Source: Neelides folsomi (Eukaryota; Arthropoda; Collembola; Neelipleona; Neelidae). From it: a stretch of 26,032 nt of DNA. The notes below the pieces were generated by a model. The model was not told the DNA's origin. It did not search any database and was given only the letters and a program-made list of their open reading frames with translations. A program made the translations under genes and the position numbers. This document shows positions 8,282-19,272 of this stretch, in pieces; positions within the stretch are counted from its first letter, which is position 1, and each line of letters opens with the position of its first letter. The stretch covers positions 1-26,032 of the forward strand of contig JAQGBZ010000620.1 of NCBI GenBank assembly GCA_034687125.1, read 5' to 3'.

Positions 8282-10142
8282 ATGGAATGTCTCATTTGCT
8301 TCAACGAATTTTTTACTTCGCCACATGGTGTAATTCAAGAAGCTCTTTGCAAATATTTTTGCAATTTGCTCTCATTGTCTGAATCCAAGTTTTTAAATGA
8401 AATTAAACAAAGTGGGTTTTGCCACGATTGTTGGGAGAAGCTCGAGGAAGTTTCATCTTTAGTAACTCAGCTGTTTCAAATTGAGAAAAATGTGAAAGAA
8501 CTTTTGATGACAAGTCGAGAACGAACTTCATCAAGAATCCCAATTTATAGAGATGATAACGGCATTAAAAATGAAATATCCAATTCCGTTTTACGAAACG
8601 CAATTTGTGAAGGTTCGAATCAATAAATTATATAAAAGAAACAAAATTTAAAATAATAAGCTTTTTAATCATTTTATTTTAACCAATTTATCTTAATGTG
8701 AATACTTTATAATTACTTAACCTTGTTTTTCAGAATTCTCAATTGGAAATGAAATGGAAACTCAATTTTCTCTTAGCAACTTCCAATCCTCCCATGAAGA
8801 TACGACAAAAATTTTCAATGACATGATGGAAGAAGATACAATCGATCCGCTTCAACTATGTACAAGTTCACAAATTTCTGATGTTGAAGATCCATTGTTA
8901 CTCGACATAAAAGTGGAAAATGAAGATTATCCAATCCCTTTTAATAAGTAAGAGAATTTACTTTCTAAGATAGCTACTTAGGTATATTATATCTCATTGT
9001 CAATTTCTAAGCAATTATATTTTATATTAAGCTTGTCATTTATTAATTTTGACCATACATATTGTTTGCATTGTTTAAACGTAAAGAACTGTCTATAATA
9101 ACTATTAATATATTTTTGTAATTGTTTGGACATTATTCATTTCTTATGACTTGGAATGAATTTATGGCCTAATTAAATTCTAATTGTATTATCAATATCT
9201 GAAATTTTTATTTTCAAAAACATTTTATTATTGGTTTTTATTCTAGTGAAATCGAAAATTCCGAGGATCACGAATTTGTCAGGGAATCGAAAGTAGACAT
9301 GAAGCCTGTAAAATCTGAAAATTGCCGATTACGTTTAAGAACCCCAAAATCTACTAAAAAGCCCGAAGAAACCAACTTGGCCGAATCAAAAAAATCAAAT
9401 TACGAATTGCGAAGGCGGGACCCCGATGTGATCGAACTACCAAAAGAAACGATCGACTCTTACATTTCTTCATTGTTACATAAGAAACCTGGTCGTGCAA
9501 CTAAAAGAAGTTCGCAGCCGATTGCATCAGTTGCATCCACATCGAAGGTGCAAAAGTTAAGGCCTCGAAAAGATGATGATCTCCATAGTGATCCAACTTA
9601 CAAACCGGGATCAATTGTTGAAACTCCAAATCGAAATGACAAATCAAATAAATTCAATTTCAATTTCACTTCAAATGATTTCGATCCAGAAGTGAAAGTT
9701 GTGATATACACAGGGACTGTGGAGGATAAAAAACACACAAAAGTCCAAGGCGAGTTTTACCATTTACTTTTTTGTCTAATATCAATTTAAATATTAAACT
9801 ATTATGGATAAATACTATTATATTATAATATAATTAATGTGCAGATGTATATACATTATCCTTAACCCTTACACATGTTTAAAAGATTCACAATCAAATT
9901 TATCAATTTAACTTTAACTGATTTTAACAGGTAAAATGATGAAAGAACGGGAAAACTTAATTTGGACACTTCATTCAAAAGGAATCCGCGTGGAGGATAT
10001 TGGGAAAATGTTGGGAATGTCGGCAAACGCAGTTTACAATCATATCAAGAAACTCGGGGAGCAAAAGGAGAAATCAAAAGAGGAGAAACCCAATGAATCA
10101 AAGGTTAACCTAAAGGTCAATCGAATTAAAAAAATCAAGTAA
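8282..10142 (+). CDS. ZAD-domain and helix-turn-helix protein
   Basis: Four exons, 8282-8612, 8734-8947, 9247-9749 and 9931-10142, give 419 residues. The first ATG in the frame is at 8282. Residues 3-54 have the ZAD arrangement, Cys3-x2-Cys6 and Cys47-x2-Cys50; ZAD is a zinc-binding, usually dimerising domain of arthropod transcription factors. Residues about 112-350 are a polar, acidic then basic linker with LRLRTPKSTKK and KLRPRKDD clusters that could serve nuclear import. Residues about 356-391 form a helix-turn-helix resembling recombinase or Psq-like folds, around VEDIGKMLGMSANAVYNHIK. There are no C2H2 fingers, unlike most ZAD proteins. The tail is lysine-rich. Intron 3 uses a GC donor (AAG/GCGAGT); this is the only join I found that keeps the frame open. 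Likely nuclear and DNA-binding; targets unknown. Confidence 0.7.
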
Positions 10143-11414
10143 AATTAAATGTTAAGCTCAATTCATTTTTCAAGGGGAATTATTTATCAATTATAATTAA
10201 ATTGATATGATCCTAAAAGTTTGTATCAAATCAATCTTGAATATGGTATGCATGGTATAATCAATTAAAATTTAAGTTTTATATTACTACATATATCCTA
10301 CATATTACCTAGTATAAATTTTTATATTTATATTTTTGTTTTTCTGTTAGTACTGAAATTATTCAGTATATCTAACTAATACCTGAGTAAATAACATTCC
10401 TAATATCTGTATATTCCCACATACAATTTTTATTTTATTTTCAAAATTTTGTAAATATTATTCTCATTGTAATAAATAAATTTTGCAAAAAATTCTTATC
10501 TTTTTTACTAGATATTTTTGTCAACAGTGATAATTTATACCTAGCTCATAAAGGGATTCAAGTTTGACATATTCTCCGTGTTGCTCTCAATGTAAGTTTA
10601 AATAGTTTTTTTTAATTTTTACGATCAAATAATTATAACGATAATTTAAACCGGTTAAAATATGATCAATGTATGTAATGGTATTAAGAGTTTAAGGTAA
10701 AAATCATTACGATATATAATCATTAAGGTAAATAAATATTAAGTTGTAAATGACATTAATGTAAGAAAAATTAAGGTAAGAGTTTTACGATCAGGTTAGA
10801 ACTTTACTGTCAAATTGTCAAATTTAAATCAATATGGATGGATCTCATTTAATGTGTACTCCTAACCGTACTTTAGCTATATGCATAATACATACTAGCC
10901 TACATATTGACAATATAGTACAATTAGGTGTATGAAATTATTAATTTATTATAAAAACTGCATAACTAATTATGTAAATTGCTATATTATATTTCATCCG
11001 CATACCTCCAAATACTCGAAACGATTTAATTTAACAATAAATTCTCTACACTCGAGCACTCTACATAAACCTAATAATAATATTATAAATTTTATAGATA
11101 TGTACGCGTATACCTATATATTATTATGGGTATCTATTTACCAAATACTATCGCCGTTCTTGTAACTTGTCATTTAATGAAGTTATAAAGGCATATATAA
11201 GTACAGTATACAAAAACACGTTTGAACATTGGTATAGAGAATACCTTAAATATTATACGTACTGTTATACCTAAACCCTTATCTTTTTTTAACTTGTCCT
11301 TTTTACACTTTACAACCCTTAAAGGCACGGACGCACGGTAGGGAGAAAGTTTTTGAAAATTGTGAATTTTAGCATTCACAAAAAGCATTCTCTTTTGAAC
11401 ATATTCTCACAATC
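10143..11414. other. Intergenic region
   Basis: AT-rich with no supported exon. It contains three copies of TTAAGGTAA between about 10693 and 10780, two copies of TTTTACGATCA near 10618 and 10785, and a TATA-like TATATAAG at 11194-11201 that could serve the glycosyltransferase gene. Short open frames near 10932 and 11170 look random. Confidence 0.4.
11194..11201 (+). promoter_or_regulatory. TATA-like box upstream of the GT92 gene
   Basis: TATATAAG lies about 220 bases upstream of the start codon at 11415. If used, it implies a leader of roughly 190 bases. The surroundings are AT-rich, so chance is likely enough to keep confidence low. Confidence 0.25.
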
Positions 11415-13126
11415 ATGGGTCCAATAAATTCAAAAAAGATCAAATCTTTATTGTATAAATTAACAATTTTCATGTTTGGTTTAATCGCTATACAAATATT
11501 TCTATATAAGGGGGATTTGAGCCCAAAATATTTGTATTCACTCAAAAGCGAAAAAATCCAGTCGATTCCGAAAACATCAGAAGAGAATTATTTTCATTGG
11601 CAAAAGGTCCCAGGAACAGTCAAGAAATTCTACGTTTATTCTGCATTTTATGATTCAAGACTAAAGTAAGTGTCATTAGTATCATTAGACATTACATTAA
11701 TTTAAACTCATATTTAATTATTTGTAATATCTTTATATCTATAATAATTATTAATATCTTTCAGGGCAGTTCGAATAATCGCGGGTGGAAGCCGAAAAAT
11801 CATTGAGAGAGTATTATGCAAATATTCATATGATGAAAATAGCAATAAAATTGACATCAAACCAACTGAAGGAAAAGTGAAAATAGTTGGCGAAAATCCA
11901 ACAATGACTCACAGGTAAAAATATAAAATAAATGCCAATAAACCATTAAAATAAATAAAATTTAATAAAATTTATTAAAATCTCAATGTCTTTAAATGTA
12001 GGATTAAAATTTAATGTTTTATTTCCATTTTAGTTTCCTTTTCATTTTATGTGATTTGGACCCAACCGAAGATATTCCATCCTTTGTCTCAATAACAGGA
12101 ATGTACAATGAAACTGATCTAAATGAAAATATCAACTTACTCAAAATAAATATTCCAAGAAAAGAACCAAAATATGAATTTGCTCTTTGTTTACAACCAA
12201 TTTATGATTCGGATGAGGTTTTACGTTTTCTCGAATGGCTCGAATTCAATAGTGAAATGGGAGTTGAACATTTTACAATTTTTGATTATAAAATTGGGCC
12301 AAAACTGAGATGCGTTTTTAAGAATTATGGGGAAAATGTTTTATTCTTACCTTGGAAGCTTCCTTTTGTTTCCGACCAAGAAATGCGAAACGGAGGGCAA
12401 CAAGCGGCTGAGAATCATTGCTTATATCAGTACAAAGGGCTGAGTAAATATGTTTTAAGTATTGATAAAGATGAAATGATTTTACCATATTTACAAGATA
12501 ATTATCACGACCTTTTGAAATACCTTAATAGTTTATATCAAAATGCTTCTGAATATAAAATTAAGAATTCGTTATTTTTTCAATCGTGTCCGAATGATGA
12601 AACAAAAATTTCTATTCCGGAAGATCCACTGGCTGAGAAAATTGGGAATAAGTTGCTTTTGATTAAAAAAACAATTCGGAAAACAGAAATTTCAGATCAT
12701 TATTTACAGTATGGTATTTTAAAAAATTAATTATGTTAATTTAATTAACTAATTATCTATATAACATTTTGGTTTACTTATTTAGCTTTAAGATGATTTA
12801 CGACACTGAAAAAGTTATTGTAAAGGGAATTCACTATTCATTTGAAACTGTACCTGGATTTGCTGGAATTTCCTTAGTAAATCAATCAATAGCTTCTTTA
12901 CATCATTATAGAGTTATTGGACAGTAAGTATTTGTATTGATTGATTTTATTTTATTTCGATGATTTAACTAATTTTGTAAATTTTATTTTTAGGCGATAT
13001 AAAAATGATTATTGTATGAAATCACCTTCAGTAATTGATAGAATCGGACATAAATTTGGAAAAACTATTGCAATAAGAGTTGCCCAAAAGTTGAAAACTT
13101 TGGATGAAAAATGCAATTTAACATAA
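11415..13126 (+). CDS. Glycosyltransferase family 92 protein
   Basis: Five exons, 11415-11665, 11765-11914, 12034-12708, 12786-12923 and 12994-13126, give 448 residues; all four introns are phase 2. The layout is a type II Golgi membrane protein: a short basic cytoplasmic tail, one helix at about 13-31, then a lumenal domain. GT92 (formerly DUF23) features appear in order: FYVYSAFYDSRLKAVRIIAG; LCLQPIYDSDEVLRFLEWLE; GVEHFTIFDY; the metal-binding DxD at D278/D280 within SIDKDEMILP; and HHYR at 398-401. In Caenorhabditis elegans a member (GALT-1) adds galactose to core fucose on N-glycans. Transfer of galactose here is an inference; the exact acceptor is unknown. For exon 3, the donor at 12709 (GTATGG) is the one that keeps the frame, not the nearby GT at 12714. 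Confidence 0.88.
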
Positions 13127-14118
13127 TATTACAATTTTTGTTAATTTATATTTGATATAAGGTATATTTATTATTCAAATATTTGTAAGTGCTTACAAAA
13201 AATTAAATACATGTATAATATTCATGCAATCCGATTTTATTTTAATGGGGATGGTTCAACCGTTTACCAATCATTTCATAGAAGGCATTATTCTGGTATT
13301 GGAAAATTCCCCTCCATAATGAGTATTATGCATGTAACGATGAAATTATGCTAACTAGTTTTTATTTACTTGAGAATCTTTAACACCTAGTAAAATATTA
13401 TCAAATCCAATTATATTTAAGAACATTATAAAAACCTAAAAATAATTTCCAATAGATAAATATTTTGATTGTAATTGTAATATATATATATATTAAACAA
13501 GTATAGGTACCTACAATTAAGAAAGGTATATTTGATCTATTTGCAGAATTTGCAAATTAAAAACTAAAATTCGTAATAAAAATCATTGGAAAGTCAGAAT
13601 AAATATAAATGCTAATGCGCCATTGCCACTAATAATTAAAGTTAATTGGTTATGTACGAAATAGTGAATCCAATTTTCCGCCATTCCCTTTATCGTAGGA
13701 TTACTATACGAATAATTCTGGTTGGGATTTTATTGATAATTTTATCTAAATTTGATTTTTCAAACCCTTTTTATAAAATTGAACTATCAATCATGACAGT
13801 AATAACAATTTAAATTAATTCAAATGTTAATTTGTTTACTCCAATTTGGCTATTTCGAAACGAATAGTTGATATACATAGGTAACAATGTATATTGATTT
13901 TGCGGGAAATTGGACTCGATAATTCGAAAATATCTATAAATAATCCAAATTATACATCCAGGATGAATTTCAAACGCTCCACTTGGCATAAAAATCAGTG
14001 CATATTATTTAATTATTAATCATTTAAACTCCTTTAGATCCAGACGTTTATGAGTATATCCTAAGTTTCCTAAGATTCTCAATAAAGATTCAAATCCTAC
14101 ACAAAATCGTGTTTCGTG
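13127..14118. other. Intergenic region
   Basis: No coding or RNA feature recognised. It holds a short TA dinucleotide run near 13480-13495 and otherwise AT-rich unique sequence. The last 200 bases should include the lipocalin promoter. Confidence 0.45.
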
Positions 14119-14994
14119 ATGTGCACAAAAACAAAAATTTTGTTAATTTCATTTTTTGTTATTTCTTCTCAAGCACATGAAAACTGTCCGAATGCTCCTC
14201 CACCTCGTAAAAATATTGATCCTGCTAACGTAAATAATTATAAAATTTCAAGATCAATTGCATGTATTTCTAAAAATTTATATTTAACCTGAATTATATT
14301 TTGTCACAAAATTTAGTACATGGGAACTTGGTATTTTATAAAATCTGGTCCCAATCACATTACATATCCAAATGATGAAGAATGTACGGAAGAGACATAT
14401 ACACAGCATCCTCACAATGACCATCTTATAGATTACGAATTTAAGTAAATTTTATAATTCAATTAATTACACAATTACATTAAGCACTAATAGTCGAGAT
14501 TTTATATTTGATTTAAATAGACGTTTGAGATCAAATGTTTGGGAAGGAGGAAAAGGAATTGGAATTGTGAGAGATTTAGAAAACCCTGGAATTATTGACA
14601 TTTATGATAATGAAAGTGAGAAAATAATAAACTTATAAATATAAATAATTAAAAATGGCATTGTTTTTAATTTCCTCTGAAATATTATTAATTAAGCAAC
14701 AATAGATAACTTGACTTCACTAATGAATATTTTTTATACATTTAACTAAACGCAGGTATAATGCATCAACGCATTGTTGGAACTGATGGAAACAATTGGG
14801 CCATTTGGTATATTTGTGAAGAAATCCCAGATGTCACGGAACCTCACGAATATTACATGCTCACGAGCAGAAAGAGAGAAATAAATGAAAATGTAGAAGA
14901 AGCACTTACCAACATAATTGACGGGTTTGGAATTAAAATGGAGAATTTGGTCAAAAATAATCAAACTAATTGTGGTTCAGCAGAAATAAAATAA
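14119..14994 (+). CDS. Secreted lipocalin (apolipoprotein D-like)
   Basis: Four exons, 14119-14229, 14317-14444, 14521-14615 and 14756-14994, give 190 residues, normal for a lipocalin. Intron phases are 0, 2 and 1. A signal peptide spans about residues 1-19 (KTKILLISFFVISSQA, probable cleavage before HENCP). The first lipocalin motif G-x-W is YMGTWYFI at 38-45, just after the exon 1 junction. The third motif appears near the end as YYMLTSRKREI, the conserved arginine region closing the barrel. Cysteines in NCP, EEC, WYIC and TNC could form the usual two disulfides. Lipocalins are eight-stranded barrels carrying small lipophilic molecules outside the cell; the ligand here is unknown. A polyadenylation signal AATAAA follows at 15005-15010. 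Confidence 0.85.
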
Positions 14995-15640
14995 CAAAGA
15001 AATGAATAAAAAATCTTATCTATATATCTATCTGTAGAATTCACATGTTAACTATTTAGCCAATGAAATTAGATGCACTTACTACTTATAATATACAACA
15101 AAGGGTTGATTGCCAATTCTAAATGTTTTAATTAACCTAATTCAAGCATAATCCTAATATTAACACAAAGTAAGAATTTGAGGCATTTACCTACACTGAA
15201 TAATGAATTAATAAAAAAAACTTTATATTAAGTTTTCTTTATTAAATCGCCATTTACTATTGAAACATTTCGTTGCATTTTTTATTTTAATGTTTCTTAA
15301 TTATCTGATCATAGATTTTAGATTAGTAATCTAAGATTACAAACCTGGAGGATGGGCATATATCCTACATATACATTTAAGCATCAGTATATCATGAGTT
15401 TCATTAGTAAACTATTTTTACCAATTAGTATTTATAATCGTTTGTATAAAACAAGACTATAATTGTAGGCATTTCCCGCGTAAAGCTAAAATACAAAGAG
15501 TATTTTAATAGCTTTGCCTTTATCTCAATTTCCCAATTAACGATTCTGGGAAAAATGTTTTAAATGGGTTTGAAAAGCATTAGTGAGGTTTTCTTAATTA
15601 ATTGTTCTTATATCTCTCCAAATACTTATATAAAGAAAGA
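14995..15640. other. Intergenic region
   Basis: Apart from the lipocalin polyadenylation signal (15005-15010), the only structure I see is a perfect 17-base palindrome, TTAGATTAGTAATCTAA, at 15318-15334. Its TAATC half-sites resemble K50-type homeodomain sites. No exon is supported. Confidence 0.4.
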
Positions 15641-18600
15641 CATGTGGGCCAAGTGTATTTCTCCCTATGTTCGAAGAAGGTTAGATATTAAGTGAAAAGG
15701 ATTAAGGGATAGGTCCTGAGTAGTAAAATGTATTTATTGTCCTATTTTGAGAGGCATTGAAGAGGAAATGTTTTAACTGGTCCCTTTGAAATTACAAATG
15801 TCTCGTAAATTGAGTGAAGAGTTAATTGGGAGGGTCAGAGGATTTCTCGAGAACTGTTCCATGTACATTTGAACAGGTGGATGGACACCTGGAAGTCATT
15901 TCCAAATGATGTTGGGATTGAATCATGGAACTCGCCCTTAATCCCGCAACTCTCTCCAACACCCAAAGACTCCTAACTTGAATCTAACTCTAAGAGTGTT
16001 CCCATGGGAAATGACCGGCTGGGAATTGGGATTGACGTAGGTCCTGTCTTAATAATAATTCCTTATCGGGAGATTCCCTACAAGATCTTTATCCTCAACT
16101 ACGCATATCTTAGCAACTTAGATTTACCTACTTATAACATTAAGTAGTTTTATGAATGTGAAGTTTGGTGAAGGAACTGTGTTGTTAGATTCACCTGTAC
16201 TTATTCACCTGTCCTCGAGATTCTCATCTTTTCTTGCCAGACTCAGAGGAATCCCAGAGAACTCTCCACAAAATGCGCTTCCCTGAGCACAACAACAACA
16301 AACTTCGTCTTCCTTACAGGCCTTTTAGCAACAATTTACGTCTTGGCTAAGGGTGTGCAAATTCCCACTTGGATTCATCATCTGTTAAGACAATCTTAAA
16401 ATCATCACAAATTCTCCTCAATATGCGTCATATGTGATTTTCAATCTTTTGGCCATTTTCACTTCCTTCTCAACTTTTGGATCTTTTTTAACAATAATAT
16501 TACAAATATGCATTTACTCTTTAAATGTACCAAATATTCATAAATCATATTTCAAAACAGTACACTAAATTTTGTTTACCTCAAATATTATGAAAATTAT
16601 GATGAATAATGTTTTTTATATTCTTAATCCTTGATATATGTACTTATATGCATACAATTAGAAGTTGTAGTTATAATCCAAATCTAATACATGTAGTAAA
16701 TTTAATGTGGATTGAAAATTTCATTTGAAAGTTTATGTGGTAAAATATATTTTTGACTTTTGAGTTGGTTGAGATGAAAAGATGGAATTGAAAAAGGTAA
16801 AAAAAGTCAAGTTGTGAGATTTCTCTTTGGATGTTTTGATTCCTTGGTTGTGATCCGTTGGGCCAAGGGGGGAATCTTAAGGGTTAATTTCTCAATTAGG
16901 AAGGGGCAGGGTGGAAGACGGTAGCAGTGTATTCGTTGTTGTGTTCCAATCTCCACCACGATCGGATGATTAATCAATAGAAATTAGTGGGGGCGAGTGT
17001 TCCTCCCTACCCTACTTTTCCTCGGGAGAAAAAAGGAGTCTTCGCCTTGAACTGAGGTTCACCTGGGAATCGTGCCGGAGGGGCAGCTGCCGCAACAGGT
17101 GGGGAGGAGGAGCCTAATGACGTGAGACGAGGAGAGATTAAACTTATCTTCCCGAACAGCTATTATGAACCTCTCGTTTCCACATAAAAAAGAGGAGAAT
17201 AAGGACCAGCTCCTGTGTTACTCACCTTCACAAATTGTGGTTTCAGACCGGGGGGAGTTCGGCTCCAGGACTCTCTTCCTCCGAATGCAAATGTGCGTAG
17301 GGCTCTTTCCATTCATTCACCAAGGTGTAGTAAAAGGCGCTCCCATTCATTCACTCGCCTATTCAAATCACTCCAACATCTCCCCATCATCACACCTCAA
17401 AAACCTAAACGAACAATTTAAAACTAAACTCACAATGACCATCTTACAATTCTGACTTTTCAAACTTTTCATTTTACTCAATATTCAGATTACAGAATCA
17501 CAGTTTATATATACCTGTATGTATGTATATCTATACTTATAAGTACTACATACATACTAATTGTAAGTATTAAATTAGTGCTATTAAATAAAAGTCTTAA
17601 TTTTCCTTAATATCTTTTTATCTTCAGAATTATTAATAATATTAATACTTCTGTTCTGTATATTATTTGATGTTGCATCTAGTAATGATCTAAATACTTA
17701 AAAGCAGAGGAATTCATTAAACTTGGGTAAATAAGAAAAATATGTATTGGTGAGACAAAATGAGGGAAAATTTGAAAATTTATGAAATATAATTTTTGAC
17801 TTGTTGAGGAACTGTTTAGTTTAGATTGAGGCCCGTAAGGAAGGGCGATTATTAAGAAAGTCATTTGCATTCTCGTCAGGGAGCCTAAAAGTGGCCTTTC
17901 GACTCTTCCCACATCAATCCGATTCTTGTTCCTCCCCACATCCAGAGGTCCACATGGTGTGATTTAACATTGGAGTGATCCAAGGACTGATCCTATTTAT
18001 TCTCCTGCTCACTCACTCTCTGTACTTGGGTTCGAAAGGGAGAATGGGGATGGGAAAAGGCTGAAATCCATCATTACGACTTCTTTTCCCTCGGAGGTGA
18101 AAAGTTGGCCGTTGTGGGAGCGAAGAAGATTCAGGCGATAAGGAGGGGAAGATGGATGGATTTCGGGAAGGGTCGAGGAGTGAAGTCCTCCTGTTTGTTT
18201 ACGCGCCCTACAGGTGTTGTCCGTCCGGGGACATTTGGGTGCATCTTGGAGTCTTTGGTTGGAGATGAGCGCAGGTGGACTACCCGGGTCCACCTGCCGC
18301 CCTCCCCCCACACACACCTCCCATTCATTTCCCTAAACTGCTCCGCATCTCATTCACTTCCCTTCGACCCGACCCCTATTCATAGGCTGATAATGCAGGA
18401 AGAAGTTTATAACCTCCAGGTTGGATACCCAGAAAAGGCCACGAGGGAATAAATACAAAAAGGCGTACATGGGGCATGGATGGGAATCCATCAGGGCCCA
18501 TACACATCCTTATGGTTCATCCTTCTGGTCCATCCTTATTTCCCTTATGGTCTCTCTGGGTTTGGTGAGTCTTCTGAGGTTCTAAGGGTATTATTACGAA

Positions 18601-19272
18601 GGGACTCCGTTATGGGGGTTGGGGTTGATTCTTTCGCCCCAATGGCCCGCCACAAAGACGGGGGATTTTGGGCCCAAACACCTTCACTTCCGCGAAGGGC
18701 AGGACAATGAAGAAGAAGCAAAAGGCAATTCGTCCACGCTCCCCCGAATCTCCAACAATTTATTTATTTCCCAATTCTCGATCATCGCGTTCAAATAATG
18801 AGTTCAGGCGAAAGGGTTCCCAGCCTTCACATCCATATGCTAATGGTGGGGAGTTGGAGCTACCTGGGATGGGGAAGATGAGGAGAAGGTTGCCTTGAGG
18901 GTCATTTGGGGTTGTCGGCGGGTCCCTTGGGGTGGGAGGTTCAGCCCCCCATCCCCTCCGCTCTACTACGCTCTCACCCCACTCATTCACGTTCCCAGTT
19001 TCATTGAGAAACACGAAAAAGTCGAACCTCAGTCAGTCACTCAACCGCCCTTCACGTGCACACGTTTCCCACTCATTTCCTTCTTTTCACTCTCATCCAT
19101 ACAAACCAAATAAAACCCTCTTGAACAAAACACACTTTAAATCTACCAATTTCAACTTCTTGAATTTCAACAACATTTGGCTGAATTTAAAGCTGAGAAG
19201 GGCCGGGAAATTGAACTTTTCAAAGACTTTCACAAAGTGAGTGAGTTTGTGTGTTTTTGAAATAATGAACCC
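15640..19272. promoter_or_regulatory. GC-richer 5' regulatory block of argos
   Basis: Most of 15640-16390 and 16850-19260 is visibly richer in G and C than the rest of the window. It carries open frames on several strands that contradict each other, as expected for noncoding GC-rich DNA. It contains nine CAGGTG/CACCTG E-boxes (15874, 15886, 16192, 16206, 17060, 17096, 18211, 18272, 18291), a CAGCTG at 17084, a CACGTG near 19062, a CRE-like TGACGTGA near 17113, a TGATTAATCA palindrome near 16966, and repeated CATTCA words. A TCAGTCAGTC near 19030 could be an initiator. In frame with the argos start there is a stop at 19258, so coding begins at 19273. The block most likely includes promoter, leader and enhancers, possibly noncoding exons. 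Function is inferred. Confidence 0.5.

Noticed and set aside
10932..11388. Two opposite-strand frames of about 75 codons
   Set aside because: AT-rich chance frames with no motif; the second overlaps the likely leader of the glycosyltransferase gene.
12714..12793. Alternative splice of GT92 exon 3 using the GT at 12714
   Set aside because: Joined to either candidate acceptor (12786 or 12793) it gives a stop within a few codons; the donor at 12709 keeps the frame into the conserved C-terminal part.
17165..17455. Plus-strand open frame of 96 codons in the GC-richer block
   Set aside because: It overlaps another frame, has no domain or splice partner, and such frames are common by chance where stop codons are rare.
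18009..19014. Several overlapping frames on both strands
   Set aside because: They contradict each other and show proline/serine-rich low-complexity translation typical of noncoding GC-rich DNA.
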